From: Imbricaverruca yamaguchii
Taxonomy: Eukaryota; Arthropoda; Thecostraca; Neoverrucidae
Assembly (NCBI GenBank): GCA_034440575.1
Contig: JAOTOL010001633.1
Span: forward strand, 310,001 to 374,000
Direction of reading: 5' to 3'
Length of the DNA: 64,000 nt
Shown one piece after another: positions 12,301 through 20,955 of the stretch. A program made the position numbers and the translations under genes. The notes below the pieces were generated by a model. It was given only the letters and a program-made list of their open reading frames with translations. It was not told the origin of the DNA and ran no database searches. Every line of letters begins with the position of its first letter. Position 1 is the first letter of the stretch.

Positions 12301-15300
12301 GGCGCCCACCATCGACGGCGGCAAGATCTCGGCCATCAGTCGGATCCCGTGTCCGCTGCCGCAACCTGAGACGCAGAGTCCTCTCGCCTGGGAGATCATG
12401 TGGAACGACCCCATCAGGTGAGCCGGGGTCACGGCCAGGTCAGGTCAGCCGGTGTTGCCGCCGCGTGGAGCGAGGGTCTGGCGTTGCAACGATCGCCAGG
12501 TGACGAATGCAAAATGAGTGCACTTTGATCGGCCCAATTGGTTGAGTCGTAGGCTTGGTGTTTGCGGATACAGAGCGAATACGTGTCGTGTCGGGGTCTC
12601 CGCGAATCTCCATGCGGTAGTTGTCGCAGTGACCGTCACGGATGAACGCTAAGGCATGTGCTGTTTGGAAGGCCATCGGTCGCAGAGTGACGTACGTTAC
12701 CATGTTTGCTGGTCCATGAGCATCAACTGGTCAACTTGTAAAAGCTTCACGAGCTGTGCTAGGTTGCTGTTCTGTCGTGCCGTGACACTGCCAACGGCGA
12801 TTCCCAGCATACCGGACGGCCTGCGGAGATAGATGTGCCAACTGTTGGTCCCTGAAGCCTGCATGGCCGAGTGAATTAATCGGGTTCCCCTTCTGCGAAT
12901 CGTTAACATAACGAAGCAACGTTTGTTGGCTCTGACTCCCGCCGTATGCCAATGATATGTGAAATGTGAAATGAATATTTTGATCCTATTACTTCAAGTT
13001 CGCAATGGATGGTGTAACCTAACCATGTTTAGTTTCGTCGGACCGATTGACATACTTGCATAGATGTGCAGCTTTGTCAATAATTTTATATCATTGTGGT
13101 TATTTGTGTCACAATTTTCAGGTGTTGCTGTTAAGATCAAATCCTACACATCATTTCGGTGGAAACAGCGAGAATATCCGATATACAGGGAAGCCAGTTT
13201 GGATACCAAAGACATTATGAATGTCATGTTTCCGAAAGAGATTGTGGTACATGATTTCTTCCATGGCTTGGGATGAAGGATGGACCTTCCTTACTTCGCA
13301 CATGCTACCTATCTATTATCGTTCCCATCCTCTCAGCTTTTCATGTGAAACTTTCTCTGGCGTTCTTGGCGTAAATATCATGAAATACATGTAACCAAAA
13401 ACATGTTCACCAAAACTAGCTCGGGCTTACTAGACAAAGGAAACTACAGTTTGACAGGCGGGATCTGGCAGGTGGTTTCCTTCATAATCTCTATGAGAAT
13501 TGGTCGAAGGTTGTAGACTTAGGTGCTGGTGTGTGTACGTGTGTGTGTGGGGGGGGTGCGTCGTGCGTGCGTGTGTGTGGACGTTGATGTTCCAAACAGG
13601 CCACAGCGCCATGTAGGAGACTGTTGAGTGTTTCGCCGCGTGTTTCAGCATGGGCAGCGTAAGCTCGGAAACGCTGAGCGAGCTGCAGGAGAATGACGGC
13701 TTTATCGACAATTACCGGCGCGGCACGGGCCACATGTTCAGCAGTGAGGGGCTGGACCGGTTCCTCCAGAGGAATGCACTGTCGCACGTGGTGCGCGCGC
13801 ACGAGGTGCAGCAGGCAGGCTTCCAGGTAAGCTCTGTCTCACCCGACCGTCGACCGCCACCAGTTGCACGCACTGTCAATGGCCCTGGCCAGTTGCATTG
13901 TCAATTTCTCCACGAGGCCGGTTGCATTGTCAATTGAACGGCCATTGCCAGTTACAATGTCAGTTATCACTGACTACCACTGATTTCGCTGGTAATTATC
14001 ACAGCCCACGGCCGATTACACGGTGATTTTGCACTGGCCATTATCTTTTACACTGTCAATCATCGCCAGTCACCACCAGTTACACTGTCTGTTGACCACG
14101 GACGGTTATACTACTACTTATGACCATCCACGGCTGGTTGCACTGGTAATTGCGTTATCCTTGGCTGGTTACAATGTTCATTCCCGTTATCCATAGCTGG
14201 TTGCAATGTCAATTCCAGAAATCCACAGCTGGTTATACTGTTAGTTCCTGCCAGCTGAGCCTGGTTACACTGTTGATTCCAGCCATCGACGACTGGTTAC
14301 ACTGTTAATTATCGCTACCCACTGTTAATTTCCATCGGCCACGACTGTTTGACCTGATTTATCAGCGGTCACGACCAGGTGCACTGTTAATTATTCCCAG
14401 CGACCACCAGTTACACTGTTAATAATCACTGGCAACCACCAGTTGCGCTATGAATTATCACTGGCAACCACCAGTTGCACTGTTAATTATCACGGGCAAC
14501 TGGGCTATGTTCTTGTGCTGCAGCAACTTTACAACACGAGAGGTGGCCGCAACATGATCATAGTTGTCGACGCGCCCTAAGCCCAAATAACTAACTAACA
14601 AAAAATGCCTGAGATTAATTTGATTTCCAGGCAGTTTTGAGTTTAAAAAAGTTGGAATAAGAAAGTACATGATCACTTCAAATTAACCCATGCAATTAAT
14701 ACAACTTAAAAAGTATGCAGCATGGCAGCAGCTTTTGCTTTCAGTACATGGTCATTGCCGCATGGCATCGTTTGTCCGCATGGCATCGTCACGAAGAAGA
14801 AATAAATCTGACGATGATTGTTACAATTACAGCAACAGAAGCTTGCAAAAGGTGGATGTTGCACACACGGAGAAGCGGTGAGGTCCGCGGACGAGCACTA
14901 TATAGTAGATCGGTCCACCAATACATAGCATTTGCAAACAAGTTTAAAAGTTGTTGCTCCTAAGGGCCGCCCCCGTTTCACTTGACGTGCTAACTATCTG
15001 AGCCGACTTTCAGGTCAATCGGATAATATTTAGAGGTGGCTCCATTTTGACACTTTTGCTGTTCGTAGATTAATGCAGTCAACCTAACGATCTCATCCAA
15101 TCCGCATTAACAGCTAACACCTCTGTACACCTTTATATCAGTAGCCATGCGACTATATTGATATTTTTCAACCTTAGCAGATACCCTAAGCGTTATAGCA
15201 ACGAAGTCAGCTGAGTGTAGACACAATTGCAGCTGTTTGCGCGCGCAAGCGCCTCGGCGACTCGGCAGGGAAGAGGCGTTACAGAGTGCGCGCTTCAGCG

Positions 15301-18300
15301 TGGCGAGCGTGGCTAGGTTTGAGCGCGGATGGTGCTGGCTGGTTAGTTGTTGTATGGTAAATCGACACTTTGTGGGAAGTGACATAATCGGAAGTTAGAA
15401 CGTCGGACTAGGATTAGTAATTTGTAATTACAGGTTCAAAGAGGGAAAACATCGGAGTCAATCAATGTAGCGTTGATCTCCGGACCAAACTACCTACCGG
15501 GCAGTTCTATTTCGGGTCCGTGAATTTTGTACTCAGCCTCGCCTTTTGCCAGTGTGTTTTTGTCATCAGGACAAACATGATCTTACCGGCTCGGTAGCGT
15601 ACTTGGATAATACATACACTACCTGGAGTTCGGGGGGTCCGTGGTTCGATTCTGTCTGTTGGCAGAACTTTCCGTGGGCCGGCTCCCTACCAGGAGTTGA
15701 AACAAGGTAGTGATCGCTGTGCCGCGGGTGAACGCTGACCAAGCGGCGCCTGCGGCATTGGGGTCACGGACGTGATTCGCCTCCGAATCCGACTCGAGTG
15801 AGACGAGCCAGACGAAACCGAGTGTGTGAGTGGATACTTGTGCTTTGTGCCTTGGATAATTCGTATTGCACTTTATACCTAATAAGGTTTTGTATTCTTG
15901 TTATTTTTTGTTATTTATTGTTATTTTCCACGATTAAAGTACGAGCAGTAGGTATGGGCGCCAATGTCTATCCCAAGTTAGGATAATGTTGGATTGCATT
16001 GGAGATGCAAAACGGCAAGTGTGCGAAGCTTGTGACCAGCACAAAGCCTAGCCCAAGCGATCGCTAAAATAGCCCAAGCTTACTCTGCCTTAACATATAA
16101 ATAGGTAATAAAAAGCATCGAACGTTCAGCGATACAAAAAAAGGCGTCGCGTTGACGGGTAGGGTAGTACACAGCACAGCTATGGGAACAAACGTGCATT
16201 TTGGAGCCACCTCTAAAAATTGTTCAAATGGTCCAATTTTTGGCAGGGGACCTTACCATGTGGTATGTAATAGGGGCACCCTTTAGGAACAAGACATTTA
16301 AAACTTTTTCCAGTTTGGACCCCTCTACTATATAGGTGTACCACAGTGGTAAATGCTTCCTTTTTTCATCGTTAGGTGTAAGATGCCGACATAAGTACAG
16401 TAGAATGTCTAAATTCACCATGTAAACGATGTCACCTAACACAACTTATATGTTCTTCAAACGCAATTTTGATCTAACAGCGTACTCATACGTGTGCCTT
16501 TTCTCCTTGTTTTGAGGTACCTAGTAAGTTTTTTAAAAAGATACCTAGCTATTTTAGCGATAGCGATACAGACTTTCCTTATCAATTGGTATTCTACAAC
16601 AGACTACAGCATTGGTAGTCCTCTTACCTGGAATTGTGCCAAGTGATGTTCGTGCATCATCATCCGCGATGCTCGCAAGTTACTGTGTAAATTCAATATG
16701 AAGACTTCATAGCGACTCACCACGAAACTTTATGTCGATACTCCGTTGGGAGGGAGGTCAACTCATTGTTCAGAAAGTGAGATTTTCCACCCTATTTCAC
16801 GAATAGTGTATTACTGGTGTACCATCACGCACTTTGTTAATGCCATATCGCCCGGCACGGCCGATTACACTGCCAGTTATCACCAGCCGCGGCCGATTAC
16901 ACTGCCAGTTATCACCGACCGCGGCTGATTACACTGCCAGTGATCACCGACCGCGGCCGATTACACTGCCAGTTATCACCAGCCGCGGCCGATTACACTG
17001 CCAGTTATCACCAGCCGCGGCTGATTACACTGCCAGTGATCACCGACCGCGGCCGATTACACTGCCAGTTATCACCAGCCGCGGCCGATTACACTGCCAG
17101 TTATCACCAGCCGCGGCCGATTACACTGCCAGTTATCATCAGCCGCGGCTGATTACACTGCCAATTATCACCGACCGCGGCCGAACACAAACCGTTACGC
17201 TGTCAGTTATCACCGATCACAACCGGTTACACTGGCAATTATTGCTGACCACGGCAGGTTACATAAGGCGTGGTTTGCTGTGTGGTCATATGCTAAGTTT
17301 GATGTTTGGGTACTCAAAATAATGTGTGAGCGTCTTCGAGCACTTACTGCATTGAATAGACTAGCTGCTGAAGCCATGCTGTTTCACTAACATATATTGT
17401 TATTTAACAATAGCGCTGATATTACACATCCGCTGGCCATGGCTGTCCTGTTGACCGTGTTCCCAAGTGCTCGGCAGCTGCAGCAGAAGGGTCGCCTGCT
17501 GACTGTGTTCTGGTCGGCAGCTGCAGCAGAATGGTCGCCTGCTGACTGTGTTCTGGTCGGCAGCCGCAGCAGAATGGTCGCCTGCTGACTGTGTTCTGGT
17601 CGGCAGCTGCAGCAGAATGGTCGCCTGCTGACTGTGTTCTGGTCGGCAGCCGCAGCAGAATGGTCGCCTGCTGACTGTTCTGATCGGCTGCTGCAGCAGA
17701 AGGATCGCCTGCTGATCATGTTCTGGTCGGCAGCTGCAACAGAATGGTCGCCTGCTGACTGTGTTCTGGTCGGCAGCTGCAGCAGAATGGTCGTCTGCTG
17801 ACTGTTCTGACCGGCAGCTGCAGCAGAATGGTCGCCTGCTGACTGTGTTCTGGTCGGCAGCTGCAGCAGAAGGGTCGCCTGCTGATCATGTTCTGGTCGG
17901 CTGCTGCAGCAGAATGGTCGCCTGCTGACTGTGTTCTGGTCGGCTGCTGCAGCAGAATGGCCGCCTGCTGACCGTGTTCTGGTCGGCTGCTGCAGCAGAA
18001 TGGTCGCCTGCTGACTGTGTTCTGGTCGGCAGCCGCAGCAGAATGGTCGCCTGCTGACCGTGTTCTGGTCGGCTGCTGCAGCAGAATGGTCGCCTGCTGA
18101 CTGTGTTCTGGTCGGCAGCTGCAGCAGAAGGGTCGCCTGCTGATCATGTTCTGGTCGGCTGCTGCAGCAGAATGGTCGCCTGCTGACTGTGTTCTGGTCG
18201 GCAGCTGCAGCAGAAGGGTCGCCTGCTGATCATGTTCTGGTCGGCTGCTGCAGCAGAATGGTCGCCTGCTGACTGTGTTCTGGTCGGCAGCTGCAGCAGA

Positions 18301-18594
18301 AGGGTCGCCTGCTGATCATGTTCTGGTCGGCTGCTGCAGCAGAATGGTCGCCTGCTGACTACAGTGTTCTGGTCGGCAGCTGCAGTAGAATGGTCGCCTG
18401 CTGACTACTGTGTTCTGGTCGCCTGCTGCAGCAGAATGGCCTGCTGACTACTGTGTTCTGGTCGGCAGCTGCAGCAGAAGGGCCGCCTACTGACCGTATT
18501 CTCGTCGTCGCACTACTGCGGCGGCTCCAATGAGGCCGCCTGCGTGCTGGCCGACTGCAACAAGCTGAGGACGCTCCGCCTGGACACAGCCTGA
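196..18594 (+). CDS. PPP-family serine/threonine protein phosphatase, catalytic subunit (six 3' exons, 5' part off window)
   Basis: Metal-dependent phosphoserine/phosphothreonine hydrolase of the PP1/PP2A/PP2B superfamily. Joined exons 196-326, 10165-10271, 10888-10990, 12275-12417, 13649-13826 and 18469-18594 keep one frame for 261 residues plus stop. In order they carry GDIHGN and GDYVDRG (metal ligands), LLRGNHE (catalytic His), [27 protein letters not shown] (metal-ligand His) and a C-terminal SSHYCGG loop. All catalytic residues of the family are present. Family length is about 300-330 residues, so only roughly the first 60 plus any N-terminal extension are missing. The subfamily is unclear: it is PP1-like in layout, but the SAPNYCGEF loop reads SSSHYCGGS, and the segment after HGG is unusual. 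Introns hold large tandem arrays that abut the splice sites. Confidence 0.9.
327..1092. other. Intron sequence, no feature recognised
   Basis: This is phosphatase intron sequence between the donor at 327 and the MITE. No coding similarity, tandem repeat or transposon end was recognised. Short open frames on both strands lack codon bias and motifs. Confidence 0.5.
1101..1378. mobile_element. hAT-type MITE, copy 1 (278 bp)
   Basis: Begins CAGTGTCC and ends ACACTG, so short terminal inverted repeats start CAGTG as in many hAT elements. It is flanked by a perfect 8-bp direct repeat, gctccgta, at 1093-1100 and 1379-1386. Eight bases is the hAT target-site size. There is no transposase inside, so it is non-autonomous. 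A second copy with about 90% identity by eye lies at 21516-21792 with its own, different 8-bp duplication. Confidence 0.88.
1387..9640. repeat. 73/74-bp satellite array, about 112 copies
   Basis: Nearly identical head-to-tail units contain gtgtagagtcctgatgtg and ctgactcacgatcggg. Two length forms differ by one C (gggcggtac, 73 bp; gggccggtac, 74 bp). Both forms mix in 1400-4360 and 6400-7560, while 4360-6400 and 7560-9300 are almost pure 74-bp. Rare variants occur at about 1950, 5175, 5230, 6604 and 7545. It fills phosphatase intron 1. The open frames on the minus strand across units are by-products of the period and not genes. Confidence 0.97.
9641..10164. repeat. ~53-bp array carrying copies of the exon b 3' splice site
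   Basis: About ten units each contain ctcgacag followed by gtggtggtctac, nearly the true acceptor and first codons of exon b (cctcgacag, then gtggtggcctac). The rest of the unit, cctgccctgtgttgagtcc, is shared with the 74-bp satellite (cctgccgtgtgtagagtcc), so the two arrays have a common ancestor. The array ends at the real exon. Confidence 0.93.
10165..10271 (+). CDS. Phosphatase exon b (RGNHE motif)
   Basis: Acceptor cctcgacag, donor gtgggc. The exon continues phase 0 from exon a and encodes [10 protein letters not shown] then HLLRGNHEV, with the catalytic histidine in NHE. It ends two bases into an Arg codon. The acceptor and the first coding bases are nearly identical to the unit of the tandem array immediately upstream (9641-10164). 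Confidence 0.93.
10272..10887. other. Phosphatase intron b-c, no feature recognised
   Basis: A 616-base intron. No tandem repeat, transposon end or additional exon was recognised. Confidence 0.5.
10888..10990 (+). CDS. Phosphatase exon c
   Basis: Acceptor tttccag completes the split Arg codon, and the donor is gtgggt after GGTAAG. It encodes ECTIKFG, then [21 protein letters not shown]. This matches the PP1 stretch that runs from the conserved EC to the strand before the second HG motif. The alternative donor gtaagg five bases earlier would break the join to the next exon, so it was not chosen. Confidence 0.9.
11125..11179. repeat. Fold-back inverted repeat
   Basis: Arms 11125-11147 and 11157-11179 are inverted copies of 23 bases with two mismatches, separated by a 9-base loop. 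Both arms carry the tcgcgata core at their outer ends. It lies in phosphatase intron c-d. It could be a relic of a small fold-back transposon or a transcribed hairpin. Confidence 0.75.
11815..12250. repeat. GT-rich minisatellite upstream of exon d
   Basis: Five to six units of roughly 70-82 bases contain ggctggccgctgtgtccc, agctgtctgctggtctgtgc and a variable (GTGTGG)n run. The last partial unit (ggctggccactgcc) lies about 40 bases before the exon d acceptor. The preceding intron sequence, 10991-11814, shows only the hairpin. Confidence 0.9.
12275..12417 (+). CDS. Phosphatase exon d (VHGG motif)
   Basis: Acceptor gtgctgcag, donor gtgagc. It encodes [11 protein letters not shown], with the conserved metal-ligand His, followed by a Pro-rich segment and WEIMWNDPI, the equivalent of the WSDP motif of PP1. 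It ends two bases into a Ser codon. A GT-rich tandem repeat (about 11815-12250) ends roughly 25 bases upstream of the acceptor. Confidence 0.92.
12418..13648. other. Phosphatase intron d-e
   Basis: No coding motifs were recognised. A short GT-rich run with a G homopolymer (about 13527-13580) lies some 70 bases before the exon e acceptor. An open frame at 13064-13276 resembles nothing I know. Confidence 0.45.
13649..13826 (+). CDS. Phosphatase exon e (RGTGHMFS and VRAHEV motifs)
   Basis: Acceptor tgtttcag, donor gtaagc. It encodes [15 protein letters not shown], then [15 protein letters not shown]. These match the PP1 RG..F.FG segment and the RAHQVV metal-binding histidine. It ends in phase 0. 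The intron that follows starts almost at once with a decayed 32-bp repeat. Confidence 0.93.
13835..14510. repeat. Decayed ~32-bp repeat following exon e donor
   Basis: Starting just inside the donor, the motif ccagttgcactgtcaatt recurs with heavy divergence every 30 bases or so (ggttacactgttaatt, accagttacactgtta). It is the diverged form of the array at 16850-17250. Immediately after it, 14560-14603 holds gcgccctaagccc plus taactaactaac, the 3' end of a LINE-type element. Confidence 0.8.
15033..16213. mobile_element. TIR element with TA flanks (about 1.18 kb), family uncertain
   Basis: GAGGTGGCTCCA at 15033 and its inverted copy TGGAGCCACCTC ending at 16213 are flanked by TA at 15031-15032 and 16214-16215. 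A TA duplication points to the Tc1/mariner group. The TIRs are only about 12-14 bases, and no transposase was recognised. Inside, about 15584-15665, lies a tRNA-like stretch with a B-box (ggttcgattc), probably a SINE fragment. The element separates two related 32-bp arrays. Confidence 0.5.
16688..16822. repeat. Dispersed repeat, copy 1
   Basis: Shares patches such as tatgtcgata, ttccaccct and cacgaata-tgtatta-ctgg in the same order with 29332-29461, about 70% identity by eye. The family is unknown and no ends or target duplication were identified. Confidence 0.6.
16850..17250. repeat. 32-bp tandem array
   Basis: About ten near-perfect units of gattacactgccagttatc plus accagccgcggcc, decaying at the right end (ccggttacactggcaatt). 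The same unit in older form lies at 13835-14510, so a single array may have been split by later insertions. Some units are fully open on the plus strand but have no other coding signal. Confidence 0.93.
17455..18468. repeat. 43-bp array made of the last exon's acceptor and first codons
   Basis: About 24 units of tcggcag, ctgcagcagaatggtcgcc, tgctgactgtgttctgg. The true exon start reads tcggcag then ctgcagcagaagggccgcc, tactgaccgtattc. Each unit thus copies the 3' splice site plus roughly 33 coding bases ([11 protein letters not shown]). Because 43 is not a multiple of three, use of an upstream copy would usually shift frame. Variants: tgctgcag for agctgcag, and gatcatg for gactgtg. Confidence 0.96.
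18469..18594 (+). CDS. Phosphatase last exon (C-terminal SSHYCGG loop and stop)
   Basis: Acceptor tcggcag, phase 0. It encodes [19 protein letters not shown] and ends LRTLRLDTA, stop TGA at 18592-18594. The aligned PP1 stretch is the LVTLFSAPNYCGEFDNAG region. With this acceptor the spacing from GFQ to LLTVF equals PP1; the next AG, six bases on, would delete two residues. The array at 17455-18468 repeats this exon start about 24 times. Confidence 0.9.
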   Translation: MQQKGRLLTVFSSSHYCGGSNEAACVLADCNKLRTLRLDTA

Positions 18595-20680
18595 TGACGA
18601 GGGTGTCGAGCCACCCCTGGTTAGGTCAGGTCAGGTTGTGTCGCCCGACCTTCGAACCAGAGCTGTGAGTCCATAGAGGACAGTGACTAGTCCGCTAGCG
18701 TCGCCGTCAGGCGATCGGATCCAAGTGATATCAACAATATCGTCATACGGTAGTCAGTGACGTGATTACTCCGGTAGTGAGTACTCTAACAACTAGCTGA
18801 GTTTTTGTCAGTATGCTCAGTGGCCAGGCATGTCCCACAATGTGTAAATGCAGTCGCTTCCACCCCCCCCCCTAATTGGAGCACCAACCTCCAAGTCGGT
18901 TTAGTCGTGCTTCTCCAAACTCATTGTGTGCAGGTCTGGCGTATATTTTTACAGGCAATATCTCGTATGTGTTTCATTTGTCTGTTCCGTATTTGTCAAA
19001 GCAATAGGAAACGGAATGTACCACAAATAAGGTGCTGTTTGACACATTCATGAAGTGTACATAGCCGTTTATAATGCAGAGGATCGTCAGCTGGCTGATG
19101 ATGTCCGTCATTCAGCTTTACAAAAGTCACATAGCGTGTTCAATCGCGTTTAAATGCGATGTTTCGTGAGCTCCGGGCCAGTGCCTTCTCATACGGATGT
19201 GTTCGGTTGACGGTGATGATCGGTGACTTGGGTTGGTCGCGTGCGATGAAGTTTTGTGTTGATGTCATCGTTGCGTCACATAGCGCCAGTACGTTGATCG
19301 GGCATCGCGATGTTTGGCGGTAGTATGGATACATACTATTGTGGAACCGTGTGACGAGTCTCCTGGACTTCGGCGCGTCGCCTCGCGGGAATGTTCGTGT
19401 TGCATTGACGTTGCTGATTGTTGGTGCGCCACCCTACTGCTCATTCACTGATTTATTGTCCATGTATCACTACTGTACCAGGACGTACAAGTGCCAAATT
19501 CGTCATATCGCACGTGATCGTAGCTAGTAAATAGACGCACTGTCATTGCCATGCTGTTTTTATTTGTGTAGGAAATGCATCGACTTGTGTGTTGCATAAC
19601 CACCACAGTCGATGCGTCCCCTCCTCCTGCATCCACTTACGATACATCCAACAGCATTCAAGGGGTAGGATGAGTGGTAAAGCTAACCGTTAAACATGCT
19701 GTGAAGTCTGGGGATGCCAAGCTCACAGGGGGTGCCATTTTGTTGTTAAGCATTCGCTTTTGTGTGAGGGGAGGATTTAATTTGGCCCCCTGAGGTTTTT
19801 CTGAGACAAGTCTTAAGGCTGTTACAGATATTGCTTGTAAATATGGTATCCGTTCTTACATTTGATGAGCCGACATTCTGTCAAAGCAGTGAAATCCGGT
19901 CAGGTCCTGAGAGTACGTCAGGTCAAAATCAGGGATGTTGTTTTTCGATGAGTGTTGTACATTGAGGTAAATACAAATAGGTATTTACCTATTTGTCATG
20001 GAGAAATGATACTGGACGTTCATACTGGAAAACAAATGTTTGTTGTGCATTGTGAAAAGTAAGCATTAGTTGACTGTTCAATTTGTTGAACCGAAATATA
20101 TCGTGCAAATTTGTTCTAGGAGTATTCCAAGTTTCAAGTCAATATCTGGTCAGGTTAGGGAGCCATGACCTGAAACGTCAATACAAGTAGATGAGGCATT
20201 CTGCGACTTCAGTTAAAATGACTAGATCAGGGAAGTGCTGCACGCCGATTTGGTTCTTGGTGTGATTATAACTTCCAAATTTGACTTGGAACATTAAAAA
20301 TGCCCAGAATTATTTTTTAAGGTGTATGGAGGAGTGAAATATTCGGATTTGCTTTAGTGGCATGAATTACCTTTTACTGACACAATCTGCCTTCGAAAAC
20401 GTCAGCTCCAACAGTTATTCGTGTATTATTAGGTACTTTACTTTAACCTGACCGTGATCTTGGCCTTGTGTGTGTTCCTTCAAGTCTTCTGTTTGTAAGT
20501 CATCGGTATGGAAACACGAAATTGCATTCCTTTCACGACCGGAGTCCAAAAATGTCTGCAATGGTAGGATGTTTTTATTTTTTTACAGATTATTTTATTA
20601 CCTTATTTATCCTCTTTTTTAACGTCACCGGACGTCAGCCACTATTTTATAATTATACGGAGCGCTGACTAATGTGGGTG
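18595..20680. other. Intergenic sequence downstream of the phosphatase
   Basis: Starts as the presumed phosphatase 3' UTR and flank. A palindrome lies at 19966-19995, and a possible LINE 3'-end fragment (cataaccaccacagtcgatgcg) near 19591-19612. No further gene was recognised. Confidence 0.5.
19966..19995. repeat. Nested AT-rich palindromes
   Basis: caaataggta / tacctatttg (arms of 10, two-base spacer) overlaps aggtaaata / tatttacct, so two alternative hairpins compete for the same bases. Confidence 0.7.
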
Positions 20681-20955
20681 TCGCGAAGCGTTACCTGCGC
20701 TGCGATTGCTCGAAGAGTGGTTCGAAGAGGCTCGTCTCGTGCTGGTACACCGTGGTGGACAGCAAGCAAGACCCTCCATGCGAGTTATTTTCAAGGCGAA
20801 CATCGCTGCGGAACACAATGTAGCCTTTCATGTTGGCAGTGTCTTTTGGTCTTAGCTTAGTATCCTGAAGGCAAATGCCTACCGGACTGTGTCGATTTAT
20901 AATGATCACAAGGTCAAGAATCGAGGTGTTTAGACCCCGGCAGTTCCATTGTCAA
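20681..20955 (-). mobile_element. Jockey-type LINE ORF2, N-terminal endonuclease fragment
   Basis: Read on the minus strand, the frame opens with QWNCRGLNTSILDLVIIINR, then ICLQDTKL, the N-terminus of an APE-type endonuclease of non-LTR elements (QWNCRG... and the metal-binding E position, here D in LQDT). The similarity stops at about 20680, so ORF2 is truncated and its reverse transcriptase is absent here. Confidence 0.75.

Noticed and set aside
14560..14603. Fifth short LINE-tail insertion
   Set aside because: The core and tail (gcgccctaagccc, taactaactaac) are present, but no matching left direct repeat was found, so its limits cannot be set.
16834..17322. 162-codon ORF with repeated ITLPVI units
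   Set aside because: Encoded by the 32-bp array in a phosphatase intron; no other coding evidence.
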